Shown in pieces: positions 41,011-50,044 of a DNA stretch of 61,850 nucleotides. Numbering within the stretch: the stretch's first letter is position 1; every line of letters begins with the position of its first letter. The stretch spans positions 1 through 61,850 of the forward strand of contig JAOPXN010000048.1 in assembly GCA_025965155.1 (NCBI GenBank), read 5' to 3'. A model generated the notes under the pieces. That model was not told the DNA's origin. It saw only the letters and a program-made list of their open reading frames with translations, and did not search any database. This DNA is from Propionibacteriaceae bacterium (lineage in GTDB: Bacteria; Actinomycetota; Actinomycetes; Propionibacteriales; Propionibacteriaceae). A program made the translations under genes and the position numbers.

Positions 41011-42255
41011 ATGCAGGCTTGGAACAGCGCACCGGTGCAACGGCTACAACTTTCGGCGCCGGCGGCGCGTGTCCATCTCTTCGACTCGGCGTCCCAGACA
41101 TTCGTCCCAGCCGGTCCGGAGGAGGGCACCGCGCGGCTCTACGTCTGCGGGATCACCCCGTACGACGCGACCCACATGGGACACGCCAACACGTACGTGT
41201 CGTTCGACCTGCTGAACCGGATCTGGCGCGACGCCGGCCTCGAGGTCGCCTACGTCCAGAACGTCACTGACGTGGATGACCCGCTGTTGGAGCGCGCCAC
41301 CGCGACCGGCGTCGACTGGCGGGAGCTGGCAGAACAGCAGATCCAGCTCTTCCGTGACGACATGGAGGCGTTGAACGTGATCCCGCCGGCGCACTACCTC
41401 GGCGCGGTGGAGACCATCCCGCTGGTGGTGGACCTGATCGCCGAGCTGCAGCAGCGGAACGCGGTCTATCCGGTCGACGATCCGGAGTTCGCGGACCTCT
41501 ACTTCGCCCAAGCCAGCGACCCCCAGTTCGGATCGCTGTCCCATCTGCCCGAGCAGGAGGCCATCGCCATCTTCGCCGAGCGGGGCGGCGATCCGGACCG
41601 GCCCGGCAAGAAGGGTCCGCTGGACTGTCTGGTCTGGCGGCAGCAACGCGAGGGCGAGCCCGGCTGGGACTCACCGTTCGGTACGGGACGGCCCGGCTGG
41701 CACATCGAGTGCACGGCGATTGCGCTGCAGCTGCTCGGCTCCGACTTCGATGTCCAAGCTGGGGGTAGCGACCTGGTGTTCCCGCACCACGAGATGTGTG
41801 CCAGTGAGGCGCGGGTGGCCACCGACCAGCCGTTCGCCAAGAGCTACGTCCACAGCGGCATGGTCGGCCTGGACGGGGAGAAGATGTCCAAGTCCAAGGG
41901 CAACCTGGTGCTGGTCTCCGCGCTCCGACAGCAGGGGGTGGACCCGATGGCGATCCGGCTGGCGCTGCTCTCCAACCACTACCGCGACGACTGGTCCTGG
42001 ACCGATGACGTGCTGGTCGCCGCCACGGAGCGGTTGGCCCGGTGGCGGGAGGCGGTCCGGCTGGACGCCGGTTTGAACGCCGACGAGGTGATCGACCGGA
42101 TGCGGGCAGCACTGCGCAACGACCTGGACGCGCCCGCCGCGCTCGCCGCGGTAGACGCCTGGGCCGGCGCCTCGACCGCCATCGACGCAGACGACTCCGC
42201 GGCCCCGGCGCTCATCGCCCAAGCCTGCGACGCCCTCCTAGGCGTCCGCCTCTAA
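41011..42255 (+). CDS. mshC: Cysteine--1-D-myo-inosityl 2-amino-2-deoxy-alpha-D-glucopyranoside ligase
   Basis: MshC makes the amide between cysteine and GlcN-Ins, the third step of mycothiol biosynthesis. The 414-residue protein is a CysRS paralog: [25 protein letters not shown] (zinc Cys and HIGH-like), [44 protein letters not shown], and KMSKSKGN near 291-298. Lack of an anticodon-binding domain and length below CysRS separates it from CysS. Its position after DUF3090 and SCO1664-like genes is the conserved actinobacterial arrangement. Confidence 0.96.
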   Translation: MQAWNSAPVQRLQLSAPAARVHLFDSASQTFVPAGPEEGTARLYVCGITPYDATHMGHANTYVSFDLLNRIWRDAGLEVAYVQNVTDVDDPLLERATATGVDWRELAEQQIQLFRDDMEALNVIPPAHYLGAVETIPLVVDLIAELQQRNAVYPVDDPEFADLYFAQASDPQFGSLSHLPEQEAIAIFAERGGDPDRPGKKGPLDCLVWRQQREGEPGWDSPFGTGRPGWHIECTAIALQLLGSDFDVQAGGSDLVFPHHEMCASEARVATDQPFAKSYVHSGMVGLDGEKMSKSKGNLVLVSALRQQGVDPMAIRLALLSNHYRDDWSWTDDVLVAATERLARWREAVRLDAGLNADEVIDRMRAALRNDLDAPAALAAVDAWAGASTAIDADDSAAPALIAQACDALLGVRL

Positions 42256-42383
42256 CCCCGACCCGTCACATCCTCCGCACTCTGGGCGGCATGTCGCGTC
42301 GGACCCGACGTCTCAGCGACTGCGCCGGCGTATCCCGTGGTCGGTGTGGCATGCCAGAATGTGGATGACGAGCTAACTACTCG

Positions 42384-42511
42384 CGCGTGTTCCGGGGTCG
42401 GTGTAATTCCGAGCCGGCGGTGACAGTCCGCGACCCGATCGCATCCAGCGGTCGGTTGATGTGGTGAAACTCCACGACCGACGGTGAAAGTCCGGATGGG
42501 AGGTTCACGCG
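42384..42511 (+). promoter_or_regulatory. FMN riboswitch (RFN element)
   Basis: The conserved RFN core is present: a CGCGTG ... CACGCG closing stem, CCGGGGTCGGTG near the 5' end, CCGAGCCGGCGGTGACAGTCC, and GAAAGTCCGGATGGGAGG before the closing strand. Internal stems lie at 42440-42480. It ends about 92 nt before the PnuC-type transporter ATG. A hairpin in the space between could sequester GGAGGA of the transporter on FMN binding, since I see no clear intrinsic terminator there; mechanism is inference. Confidence 0.93.
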
Positions 42512-42603
42512 AGTGCATGGTTGCGAGCGCCGACGCAGTCGGTGAAGCGACGATGTTCCGTCCACCCCGGTGCCCGACGCGAGCCGGACGAGTGGAGGAC
42601 CCC

Positions 42604-43317
42604 ATGGATTTCTCAGACATGCTGCTGCGACTGCTGGACGCGAAACTTGATATCGGACCCGGCATCTTGTGGCGGGAGATCATCGGCAACGGATTCGGTC
42701 TGGCCAGCGCCATCCTGGGCATGCGCCGCCGAGTCGCGGCCTGGCCGATCGGCATCATCGGCAACCTGTTGTTGTTCACCGTGTTCCTCGGCGGCGTGTT
42801 CCACACGCCGCAGGACCTGGACCTGTGGGGCCAGGCAGGCCGGCAGATCTTCTTCTTGCTGGTCAGCGTGTACGGCTGGTACCGCTGGTACACCTTCCGC
42901 AAGTCCGGTAAGAGCGCTGACGGTGTCGGCGTCAAGGTTCGCTGGGCCGGCCGGTCCGGACTGATCCAGCTGGCTGTCGGCGCGGTGGTGCTGTGGACCG
43001 TGTCGTACTTCATCCTGCGGGCGCTCGGCTCATGGGGCCCCATCGCCGACGCGTGGATCCTGACCGGTTCAATCCTGGCCACCTACGGGATGGCCCGCGG
43101 CTGGGTCGAGTTCTGGCTGATCTGGATCGCTGTCGACCTGGTCGGTGTCCCGCTGCTCCTGATCGCAGGCTTCTACCCCTCGGCGATCATGTACATGGTC
43201 TACGGGGCTTTCTGCGTCCTCGGCTTCATCTCCTGGTGGCGGATCGAGAAGCGGGAGCGTGCCGCGACCCCGGTCCCGGCGGCCGAGGATGAGGTCATGG
43301 TCAAGCCACTAGGCTGA
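42604..43317 (+). CDS. pnuX: PnuC-family transporter, probable riboflavin uptake (PnuX/RibM type)
   Basis: The 237-residue product has 7 or so membrane helices, starting with [41 protein letters not shown] and [31 protein letters not shown], features of PnuC-fold vitamin transporters. Control by the FMN riboswitch upstream indicates riboflavin, as for PnuX/RibM of actinobacteria, rather than nicotinamide riboside. ATG 42604 follows GGAGGA. It ends 6 nt before hisE, which nonetheless has its own -10-like box. Confidence 0.9.
   Translation: MDFSDMLLRLLDAKLDIGPGILWREIIGNGFGLASAILGMRRRVAAWPIGIIGNLLLFTVFLGGVFHTPQDLDLWGQAGRQIFFLLVSVYGWYRWYTFRKSGKSADGVGVKVRWAGRSGLIQLAVGAVVLWTVSYFILRALGSWGPIADAWILTGSILATYGMARGWVEFWLIWIAVDLVGVPLLLIAGFYPSAIMYMVYGAFCVLGFISWWRIEKRERAATPVPAAEDEVMVKPLG
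43310..43315 (+). promoter_or_regulatory. -10 hexamer TAGGCT, leaderless start
   Basis: Ends 7 nt before the GTG of hisE; it overlaps the last codons of the transporter gene. Confidence 0.5.
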
Positions 43318-43322
43318 CGGGC

Positions 43323-43589
43323 GTGAGCAAATCTTTTGATGCCTTGTTCGCTGAGCTCAGCGAGAAGGCGGCACGGCGCGAGGTGGGGTCATCGACGGTG
43401 GCCCGCCTCGACGCCGGCGTGCACGAGATCGGCAAGAAGGTCGTCGAAGAGGCGGCCGAGGTCTGGATGGCGGCGGAGTACCAGAGCAAGGCCGAGGCCG
43501 CCGAGGAGATCAGCCAGCTGCTGTATCACCTTCAGGTGATGATGCTCGCCCTCGATCTTGACCTCGAAGACGTTTACGCCCACCTCTGA
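43323..43589 (+). CDS. hisE: Phosphoribosyl-ATP pyrophosphatase
   Basis: An 88-residue single-domain HisE (MazG-like) for the second step of histidine synthesis. [20 protein letters not shown] has the metal-binding EExxE, and [26 protein letters not shown] the second acidic helix. Separate HisE and HisG genes are the actinobacterial pattern. The GTG 43323 is leaderless by position. HisG follows. Confidence 0.95.
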   Translation: MSKSFDALFAELSEKAARREVGSSTVARLDAGVHEIGKKVVEEAAEVWMAAEYQSKAEAAEEISQLLYHLQVMMLALDLDLEDVYAHL

Positions 43590-43599
43590 GTGGGCCACC

Positions 43600-43605
43600 T
43601 AGGAT
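43600..43605 (+). promoter_or_regulatory. -10 hexamer TAGGAT, leaderless start
   Basis: Ends 7 nt before GTG 43613, favouring this start over the ATG at 43604, which lies inside the hexamer. Confidence 0.5.
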
Positions 43606-43612
43606 GTTGGGC

Positions 43613-44476
43613 GTGAATTCGTCTCGCCCCCTGCTCAAGGTGGCTGTCCCCAACAAGGGGTCGTTGTCCGACGCCGCCGCACAGATGTTGCGGGAGGCTG
43701 GCTACGCCCAGCGCACCGACTCCAAGGAGCTGGTGCTGCTCGACGAGACCAATGGGGTGGAGTTCTTCTACCTGCGGCCTCGCGACATCGCCGTGTACGT
43801 CGGTGAAGGCACCCTCGACATCGGTATCACCGGCCGGGACATGCTGCTCGATTCCCGCGCCGGGGCCACCGAGGTGCTGCCGCTGGGGTTCGGCCGCAGC
43901 CGGTTCCGCTTCGCCGCGCCGGTCGGGAACGACCTGTCGGTGACAAAGCTGCACGGTTTGCGGTTGGCGACCTCGTACCCGGGCCTGGTCGAGAGCTACC
44001 TCGCCGAGCATGGAGTCACTGCCCGGCTGATCCGGCTGGATGGTGCCGTCGAGACCGCCATCCGGCTGGGGGTTGCCGATGTGATAGCCGATGTCGTGGA
44101 GACCGGTACGACGCTGCGGCAGGCCGGCCTTGAGCTCTTCGGCGACCCGATCCTGCAGTCCGAGGCGATCTTGATCCGTCGCGCGGAGGTTGAGCCGCCG
44201 ATCGGGATCGAGCTGTTGGAGCGCAGGCTGAACGGCGTCCTGGTGGCGCGTAACTACGTGATGATGGACTACGACGTCTCCGACGCCGCGGTGGAGAAGG
44301 CTTGCGCTATCACCCCGGGCCTCGAGTCGCCGACCGTGTCGCCGCTGGCCCGGAAGGGCTGGCACGCGGTCCGCGCGATGGTGCCCCGGACGGAGGCCCA
44401 ACAGATTATGGATGACCTGTGGGAGCTGGGCGCACGGGCCATTCTGGTGACCGACATCGCCGCCTGCCGACTCTGA
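43613..44476 (+). CDS. hisG: ATP phosphoribosyltransferase, long form
   Basis: The first step of histidine synthesis. The 287-residue length and a C-terminal ACT-like regulatory domain (EKACAITPGLESPTVSPLARKGWHAVRAMVPRTEAQQIMDDLWELGARAILVTDI) show the long, histidine-feedback type. VAVPNKGSLSDAA at the N terminus, DIAVYVGEGTLDIGITGRDML and VADVIADVVETGTTLR are the PRPP-binding region. I choose GTG 43613 for the leaderless reason. Stop overlaps the PH-domain gene (TGATG). Confidence 0.95.
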   Translation: MNSSRPLLKVAVPNKGSLSDAAAQMLREAGYAQRTDSKELVLLDETNGVEFFYLRPRDIAVYVGEGTLDIGITGRDMLLDSRAGATEVLPLGFGRSRFRFAAPVGNDLSVTKLHGLRLATSYPGLVESYLAEHGVTARLIRLDGAVETAIRLGVADVIADVVETGTTLRQAGLELFGDPILQSEAILIRRAEVEPPIGIELLERRLNGVLVARNYVMMDYDVSDAAVEKACAITPGLESPTVSPLARKGWHAVRAMVPRTEAQQIMDDLWELGARAILVTDIAACRL

Positions 44477-44967
44477 TGGCTGACCCCGGCAGCGTCTCCA
44501 CCGACGCGGCGATCACCTTCCGACCGCGGAAGCTTCGCATCGTCGGCACCCTCTTCACCATCGGGCTGTGTGTTCTGTGCGCCATCGGCTGGTTCGCGCT
44601 TCCGGCGGATCTCCGGGCGATGTTCAACTGGCCGCAGCGGCTGACCTTGCTCGCCTGCCTCGGGGTGATCGTGTTCATCCTGGCTGCCATGGCGGGAAGC
44701 TACGTCCGGGCAGACGCCTCCGGCGTTCGGCTCCGCAACGGGCTGCGCAGTCACCAGGTCGAGTGGCATCGGGTGCACAAATTCTTACTTCGGCCCGGTG
44801 ACCCGTGGGGATTCATGCTGCTGCGGCCCGACGACGGGACGCCGTTCGAAGCCGACCTCGACGCGGAGAAGTGGCAGTTGATGGGGATCCAGGGAAGCGA
44901 CGGGCCACTGGCTCGTGAGGCCATCAAGGAGCTGCAGCGGCGCCAGCGGCTCGCGCAGGGGCGCTAG
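44476..44967 (+). CDS. PH domain-containing membrane protein
   Basis: A 163-residue protein with two membrane helices near the N terminus (IVGTLFTIGLCVLCAIGWFAL and LTLLACLGVIVFILAAMAGSYV) and a cytoplasmic bacterial PH (bPH_6-like) domain: RADASGVRLRNGLRSHQVEWHRVHKFLLRPGDPWGFMLLRPDDGTPFEADL. Location after hisG is a known actinobacterial synteny, probably translational coupling via TGATG. Function unknown; not a histidine enzyme. Confidence 0.82.
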   Translation: MADPGSVSTDAAITFRPRKLRIVGTLFTIGLCVLCAIGWFALPADLRAMFNWPQRLTLLACLGVIVFILAAMAGSYVRADASGVRLRNGLRSHQVEWHRVHKFLLRPGDPWGFMLLRPDDGTPFEADLDAEKWQLMGIQGSDGPLAREAIKELQRRQRLAQGR

Positions 44968-45010
44968 TCCAGGTCAGCCGGCGCAGGCTAGACGATGTGC
45001 GCGCCGCGGA

Positions 45011-45491
45011 TCACTCGATGCCGCGGGACTTGAGCAGCGCCTCGATCTCTGCCATGTCGTCGTCGACTGGAGCCTGCTGACCCTTCTTGGCCTGCGCTGA
45101 TGGGGCGGCCTTCGACGGTGCTGCCGCCGGCTTGCCACTGGATACGGCAGGTTTCGCGGACCCGGACACTGCCTTGGACCGTGCCGGCGATCTGCGAGTG
45201 ACTACCGCGCCTACCATCCAGAGCACCATGCAGAGCCCGAGCAGCCCGACCCCGAACCAGATCACCGGCGAGAAGGCCGTGGTGCTGATCCAGTTCAGCA
45301 CCGCGCCGACGCCGTTCCAGACCAGGCGTAGCAGTCCGCTCAGGTAGAGACCCACGGGCGCCAGCGTCAGCCCGATGCCCTGAATCACCCGACCGCGACG
45401 ACCACGACGCCAGGAGATCCCGGTAAAGACAATGCCGAGGAGGGCGAGAACGGCGCATACGGGCAACAACCAGATATCTGCAGCAGGCATG
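45011..45491 (-). CDS. Membrane protein with C-terminal Ala/Lys-rich tail
   Basis: A 159-residue product from ATG 45491. Three helices: WLLPVCAVLALLGIVFTGISW, GIGLTLAPVGLYLSGLL and FSPVIWFGVGLLGLCMVLWMVGAVV. The C-terminal tail is basic then acidic (SKAVSGSAKPAVSSGKPAAAPSKAAP, then DDDMAEIEALLKSRGIE). Similar proteins are labelled as cellulose synthase or hypothetical in databases, in my memory without proof. The tail IEALLKSRGI recalls a short interaction motif; function unknown. Convergent with the PH-domain gene. Confidence 0.65.
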
Positions 45492-45704
45492 TCATCAACA
45501 GTGCCACGAAAAACCCAGAGTCGGATGAGGGGCGGCCCCCAGCACACCCGGGATCGGCCCTGAGACGGGCCGGCCCGGCACCGAAGTCCAGAAAGCGACC
45601 ACTCATCACGGCCAGATCGAGGATCTGCCGCGTGTCGAGCGACGGTCTGGCCATGGGGGTCCGCTTTCTGGACTTACGTCTGCGGTCACCCGAATCCGAC
45701 TCGG

Positions 45705-45710
45705 TACGGT
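45705..45710 (+). promoter_or_regulatory. -10 hexamer TACGGT
   Basis: Ends 6 nt before GTG 45717, with no ribosome binding site between. Confidence 0.45.
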
Positions 45711-45716
45711 GAGGGT

Positions 45717-46241
45717 GTGCACTCCGAACGCAGCCTGGCCGAGTCAGCATTCGGCGACGACGACGGAACAGCCACCCCCGCGACCCGGTCCGCGTTGGCC
45801 GCCGCCGTGGGCAGCGCCGACCCGCAGGACTACCTCCGGGCAGTCGCCGCGCTGTGCCTGGACCGGGTGCTGGTGCCGGTCGTTGCCACGGCCACCCGTC
45901 TCGGCGAGACAGTCGGTGGCCTGTCCTCCGACAAGGAGGCGGAGATGTCGGTGGTGCTGCTGCAGGCGGCGGATGGACGACGCGCCATGCTGGCGTTCAC
46001 CGGGACCGATGCGCTCCAGGCCTGGGACGACACCGCCCGGCCAGTGCCGGTGACGATGGACATTGCGGCCTCCTCAGCCCAAGCCGACGGTGCGGTGGCC
46101 TTGCTTGTCGACTTCGCCGGCCCGCATCCACTGGTCATCGACGGTGACATCTTGGCCCAGCTCGCTGCCGGACACCGACTCGCCGAGCTACCAGACCACC
46201 AGTTCGGCTGGGTGGTGGCTCAGCGGGATGCAGAGGAATAA
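45717..46241 (+). CDS. SseB-like N-terminal domain protein, second copy
   Basis: The 174-residue product has a SseB-fold pattern: RAVAALCLDRVLVPVVATATR..., SSDKEAEMSVVLLQAADGRRAMLAFTGTDALQAWDDTARPVPVTMDIAASSAQADGAVALLVDFAGPHPLVIDGDIL. This differs from the other SseB-like protein at 31954 in sequence and flanks. In actinobacteria SseB-like genes commonly sit just before infC, as here. Role unknown. The GTG 45717 fits a leaderless start. Confidence 0.72.
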   Translation: MHSERSLAESAFGDDDGTATPATRSALAAAVGSADPQDYLRAVAALCLDRVLVPVVATATRLGETVGGLSSDKEAEMSVVLLQAADGRRAMLAFTGTDALQAWDDTARPVPVTMDIAASSAQADGAVALLVDFAGPHPLVIDGDILAQLAAGHRLAELPDHQFGWVVAQRDAEE

Positions 46242-46307
46242 CCACTGCGGCGTCAAGCGTTGAGATAAGTGCCGGAAGAGGAGATGTGCCCGCAGGGGCT
46301 TAACAGT

Positions 46308-46516
46308 GATAATCTCTTCTCCGACCGATCTAGTGGCAACACTGGGTCCGCAAGCGGAGACCTGATCTCCCACCCGTACGACAGCACCACGGTCGTCGGG
46401 TCGGTCTACGAGACGGCGCGCTGCGCCGTTGTTCGTGGTTTCAGGGTCTTCGCGTACGCGCGGAGGCCCTTTTGTCGTCAATGGACCGATCATCACACGA
46501 CAAATTTGGAGGACAT
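46308..46516 (+). promoter_or_regulatory. Structured leader of infC-rpmI-rplT
   Basis: A GATAAT -10 lies at 46308-46313. Downstream, a 7-bp hairpin (ACGGCGC 46413-46419 with GCGCCGT 46423-46429) and a 5-bp helix upstream of it precede the intrinsic terminator below and a GGAGG 4 nt before the ATC start codon. This is the arrangement of an attenuated IF3/L20 leader, probably controlled by a ribosomal protein; which protein binds is not visible. Confidence 0.65.
46444..46473 (+). terminator. Intrinsic terminator (attenuator) in infC leader
   Basis: An 11-bp stem with two G-U pairs (46444-46454 with 46459-46469) closes a TACG loop and is followed by TTTT. It ends 43 nt before infC. Confidence 0.8.
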
Positions 46517-47209
46517 ATCAGCACCGAACCGCGAATCAACGATCGCATTCGCGTCTCCGAGGTCCGTCTCGTCGGACCCGCGGGGGAGCAGGTCGGGATC
46601 GTACGCATCGAGGACGCTCTGCGCTTGGCGCGGGAGTCGGAGCTCGATCTGGTCGAGGTCGCGCCGATGGCGCGTCCGCCGGTGGCCAAGCTCATGGACT
46701 ACGGCAAGTTCAAGTACGAGAACGCGCAGAAGGCCCGTGAGAGTCGTCGCAACCAGACGAACACCGTGATTAAGGAAATGAAGCTTCGCCCGAAGATTGA
46801 CAGCCACGACTACGAGACCAAGAAGGGTCACGTGGTGCGGTTCCTCAAGGCGGGCGACAAGGTCAAGATCACGATCATGTTCCGTGGCCGCGAGCAGTCG
46901 CGCCCGGAACTGGGCTACAACCTGTTGAAGAAGCTGGCGCAAGACGTTGACGAGTTCGGGTTTATTGAGTCGTCGCCGAAGCAGGACGGCCGCAACATGC
47001 TGATGGTGCTTGGCCCGCACAAGAAGAAGACCGAGGCTCGCGCCGAGGTCCGTGCCGAGCGCGACCGCAAGGCAGCGGAGCGGCAGGCGGATGCCGAGGT
47101 GGAGCGGACCGAGCAGGCCGACCACCGTACGCAGCACGCCGAGCAACCGCCGACGAAGAAGAAGCGAGGTCCGGCCGACAACCTGGACCCCGATATCGAC
47201 CTGAGCTAG
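46517..47209 (+). CDS. infC: Translation initiation factor IF-3
   Basis: IF3 secures correct initiator codon choice. The mature start is an ATC codon at 46517, with GGAGG 4 nt upstream; the next residues [24 protein letters not shown] are the family N terminus. An ATG-like frame continues to 46472 but would place 15 odd residues in front. The 230-residue length exceeds E. coli IF3 (180) through an acidic/basic C-terminal tail ([24 protein letters not shown] then KKKRG), a known actinobacterial extension. The unusual start codon allows IF3 to repress its own translation, as established with AUU in E. coli. Followed by L35 and L20 genes. Confidence 0.95.
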   Translation: MSTEPRINDRIRVSEVRLVGPAGEQVGIVRIEDALRLARESELDLVEVAPMARPPVAKLMDYGKFKYENAQKARESRRNQTNTVIKEMKLRPKIDSHDYETKKGHVVRFLKAGDKVKITIMFRGREQSRPELGYNLLKKLAQDVDEFGFIESSPKQDGRNMLMVLGPHKKKTEARAEVRAERDRKAAERQADAEVERTEQADHRTQHAEQPPTKKKRGPADNLDPDIDLS

Positions 47210-47278
47210 ACAACGAGTTCGACCCCGCCCGGAGTAAGTCCCCGGGTCGGGCCCAAAGAGATGGAATGGAGCGGCAGC

Positions 47279-47482
47279 ATGCCGAAGATGAAGACGCACT
47301 CCGGTGCCAAGAAGCGGTTCAAGATCACGGGTTCGGGCAAGGTGATGCACCGCCAGGCGGGCAAGATGCACCTCAACGAGCACAAGCCCACGTCGCGCAC
47401 CCGTCGCCTGACCGGCGATGTCGTGCTGTCCAAGGGCGACGCCGCCAAGGCCAAAAAGATGCTCGGCAAGTACGACAGGTAG
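47279..47482 (+). CDS. rpmI: 50S ribosomal protein L35
   Basis: A 67-residue basic protein: [21 protein letters not shown], then a [15 protein letters not shown] block, are L35 diagnostics. The ATG 47279 has GGAG about 9 nt upstream; an in-frame ATG 18 nt earlier is not conserved in the family. Confidence 0.96.
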   Translation: MPKMKTHSGAKKRFKITGSGKVMHRQAGKMHLNEHKPTSRTRRLTGDVVLSKGDAAKAKKMLGKYDR

Positions 47483-47545
47483 TTCGCGCACTTCCCAGCG
47501 GCTGCCGCCGCACCCCATCAGTCTTAACCAGCAAGGAGTATCCCC

Positions 47546-47929
47546 ATGGCACGCGTGAAGCGTTCTGTGAACGGCCAGAAGAAGCGCCGTCAAGTTCTTG
47601 AGCAGGCGTCCGGCTACCGCGGACAGCGCTCGCGGTTGTACCGCAAGGCCAAAGAGCAGGTCACCCACTCGCTCGTCTACGCCTACCGCGACCGTCGTGC
47701 CCGCAAGGGTGACTTCCGCAAGCTGTGGATCCAGCGCATCAACGCTGCGGCCCGCGCGGAGGGTATGACCTATAACCGTTTCATCTCCGGTCTGAAGGCC
47801 GCAGGTGTCGAGGTTGACCGCAAGATCCTGGCCGACCTGGCCGTCACCGACCAGGCCGCGTTCAACGCCCTGGTTGCCATCGCCAAGGAAAACCAGCCTG
47901 CAGCAGCTGATTCCACCACCGCCGCCTGA
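47546..47929 (+). CDS. rplT: 50S ribosomal protein L20
   Basis: The 127-residue product binds 23S rRNA early in assembly. [83 protein letters not shown] is the family pattern. AAGGAG precedes the ATG. It is the third gene of the infC operon. Confidence 0.97.
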   Translation: MARVKRSVNGQKKRRQVLEQASGYRGQRSRLYRKAKEQVTHSLVYAYRDRRARKGDFRKLWIQRINAAARAEGMTYNRFISGLKAAGVEVDRKILADLAVTDQAAFNALVAIAKENQPAAADSTTAA

Positions 47930-47939
47930 CGGGCAGCCG

Positions 47940-48788
47940 GTGCACGACGCCTCAGAGTACGAGCCGATCCGACTGGCTTCTGCATCGCAGAACCAGATCA
48001 GGTCGGCTCGTCGGCTTGTCCGGCGCAAAGAGCGCGCCCTGGCGGGGGAGTTCCTGGCCGAGGGCCCGCAGGCTGTGCGAGAGGCCCTGGTCCAACCGGG
48101 CCTGGTAAGCCAGCTGTTCGTCTCCCGGGCCGGCGCGGAGCGGCACCACGACCTGGTTCGTGCCGCGCTCAACCAGGGCGTCGATGTGGCGCTGGTGTTA
48201 GACCGTGACCTCGCGGACCTGTCCGACACGGTGACCCCGCAGGGGGTGGTGGCCGTCTGTGCGGTGGTCGACGTCGCTCTGGAGCGGGCGCTCGCCGCCG
48301 ACCCGCGGCTGGTGGTGTGCTGCGCGCAGGTCCGCGACCCGGGCAACGCGGGCACCGTGATCCGCTGCGCCGACGCTTTCGGCGCCGATGCCGTGGTGCT
48401 CAGCGCCGGGTCGGTGGACGCGTACAACGCCAAGACCGTACGGGCCAGTGCCGGCAGCCTGTTCCACCTGCCGTTGGTCCTCGGGGTGGAGCTGGAGACC
48501 GCGCTTGCGGAGTTCCGCTCCCGCGGCATGCAGGTGTTGGCTGCCGACGGCGCCGGCGACGCCGACCTGGACGATCTGGCCCTTGCCGGGGATCTGGCGC
48601 AGCCCACCGTCTGGCTGATGGGTAACGAGGCCTGGGGTTTGCCGGAGGAGCACGCCCGGCTCGCCGACCGGGTGGTCCGGGTACCGATCTACGGCCGCGC
48701 CGAAAGCCTCAATCTCAGTACCGCGGCGGCAGTCTGCCTCTACGCCACCGCCTCAGCCCAACGCACCAGTTCGCCGAGTGGGCGCTGA
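47940..48788 (+). CDS. SpoU/TrmH family RNA methyltransferase
   Basis: A 282-residue knotted SAM methyltransferase. An N-terminal rRNA substrate-binding domain (IRSARRLVRRKERALAGEFLAEGPQAVREAL) is followed by motif 1 CCAQVRDPGNAGTVIRCADAFGADAVVL (NxGTIIR-like Asn/Arg), motif 2 VWLMGNEAWGLPEEHARLADRVVRVPI and motif 3 ESLNLSTAAAVCLY. The GTG start at 47940 lies 11 nt after the rplT stop. It resembles 23S rRNA 2'-O-methyltransferases; the site modified is unknown. Located between L20 and pheS, the common actinobacterial order. Confidence 0.9.
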   Translation: MHDASEYEPIRLASASQNQIRSARRLVRRKERALAGEFLAEGPQAVREALVQPGLVSQLFVSRAGAERHHDLVRAALNQGVDVALVLDRDLADLSDTVTPQGVVAVCAVVDVALERALAADPRLVVCCAQVRDPGNAGTVIRCADAFGADAVVLSAGSVDAYNAKTVRASAGSLFHLPLVLGVELETALAEFRSRGMQVLAADGAGDADLDDLALAGDLAQPTVWLMGNEAWGLPEEHARLADRVVRVPIYGRAESLNLSTAAAVCLYATASAQRTSSPSGR

Positions 48789-48934
48789 CTCCGGCGGATG
48801 GGCGGCGTGTCGCAGCAGAGCTGACGCGTCGGCCTGAGACCGTCCACGCCTCAAACTCGTTGGCGTCACCCTTCCGGCCCTTCCTAGACTGTCGTGGCTG
48901 GTAATCCGCATCAACTGTTAGACGAGGGGAGCCC

Positions 48935-50044
48935 ATGTCCGGGCCGAACAAGAGTTATGACCCCGTTCAGGTCACGCCGCTGAATGCCGAGAGTGTCGAG
49001 GCCATGGTGGCCGACGCCCTCGACGCCTTTGCCGCGGCGACCTCGGTGGCCGAACTCAAGCAGGCGCGGGCGGCACATGCCGCGGACCGATCCCCGGTCG
49101 CGCTGGCCAACCGCGAGATCGGCGCCCTGCCGCCCCAAGCCCGCAAGGATGCGGGTGCCCGGATCGGCCAGGCGCGCGCCCGGATCAACCAGGCATTGAA
49201 TGATCGCGAGGCCGAGATCTCAGCCGACGAGCTGGCCCGGGTGCTGGTGGAAGAACGCGTCGACGTCACCCTCCCGGTTGAGCTGGCCCCGGTCGGCGCC
49301 GTCCATCCCATTACCGCCCTGATGGACAAGATGTCCGATGTCTTCGTCGGGATGGGCTGGGAGGTGGCCGAGGGTCCAGAGTTGGAGTCGGAGTGGCTCA
49401 ACTTCGACGCCTTGAACTTCATCCCCGATCACCCGGCGCGGACCATGCAGGACACCCTGTTCGCTGACCCTGCCGACGGTGGGATCGTGCTGCGGACCCA
49501 CACCTCACCGGTGCAGATCCGGAGCCTGCTCGACCGTGAGCTGCCCGTCTATGTCGTCTGCCCGGGGAAGGTCTACCGTGCCGACGAGTTCGACGCGACT
49601 CACCTGCCTGTGTTCCACCAGATTGAGGGCCTCTGTGTCGACAAGGGAATCAACATGGGCCACCTCCGCGGCACCCTGGACGCCTTCGCCCGGGCCATGT
49701 TCGGCGACGTCCGGACGCGGATGCGCCCCAACTACTTCCCGTTCACCGAGCCGTCGGCCGAGGTGGACCTGGAGTGCTTCGTCTGTCATGGAGCTTCCGT
49801 CGGTGATCCGGCGAACCCCTGCCGCACCTGCAACAGCGAGGGCTGGATCGAGTGGGGCGGCTGCGGGATCGTCAACCCGCGGGTCCTGCAAGCCGTCGGA
49901 ATCGACCCGGACGTCTACTCAGGATTTGCGTTCGGTATGGGAGTTGACCGCGCCCTGATGTCCCGTAACAACAATGCCGACCTGCGCGACACGGTGGAAG
50001 GCGACGTACGGTTCAGCCGCTCGCTGGTGGGGACAGCACGATGA
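48935..50044 (+). CDS. pheS: Phenylalanine--tRNA ligase alpha subunit
   Basis: The 369-residue class II aminoacyl-tRNA synthetase subunit starts at ATG 48935 after GAGGGGAG. An N-terminal coiled-coil (about residues 10-90) precedes motif 2/3 blocks: PITALMDKMSDVFVGMGWEVAEGPELESEWLNFDALNFIPDHPARTMQDTLF, VCPGKVYRADEFDATHLPVFHQIEGL, and GFAFGMGVDRALMSRNNNADLRD. Stop overlaps pheT by 4 nt (ATGA), so the two are coupled in an alpha2beta2 enzyme. Confidence 0.97.
   Translation: MSGPNKSYDPVQVTPLNAESVEAMVADALDAFAAATSVAELKQARAAHAADRSPVALANREIGALPPQARKDAGARIGQARARINQALNDREAEISADELARVLVEERVDVTLPVELAPVGAVHPITALMDKMSDVFVGMGWEVAEGPELESEWLNFDALNFIPDHPARTMQDTLFADPADGGIVLRTHTSPVQIRSLLDRELPVYVVCPGKVYRADEFDATHLPVFHQIEGLCVDKGINMGHLRGTLDAFARAMFGDVRTRMRPNYFPFTEPSAEVDLECFVCHGASVGDPANPCRTCNSEGWIEWGGCGIVNPRVLQAVGIDPDVYSGFAFGMGVDRALMSRNNNADLRDTVEGDVRFSRSLVGTAR

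Noticed and set aside
46493-48607. 704-residue minus-strand open frame
   Set aside because: Exactly antisense to infC, rpmI, rplT and the SpoU gene, all strongly supported; high-GC shadow.
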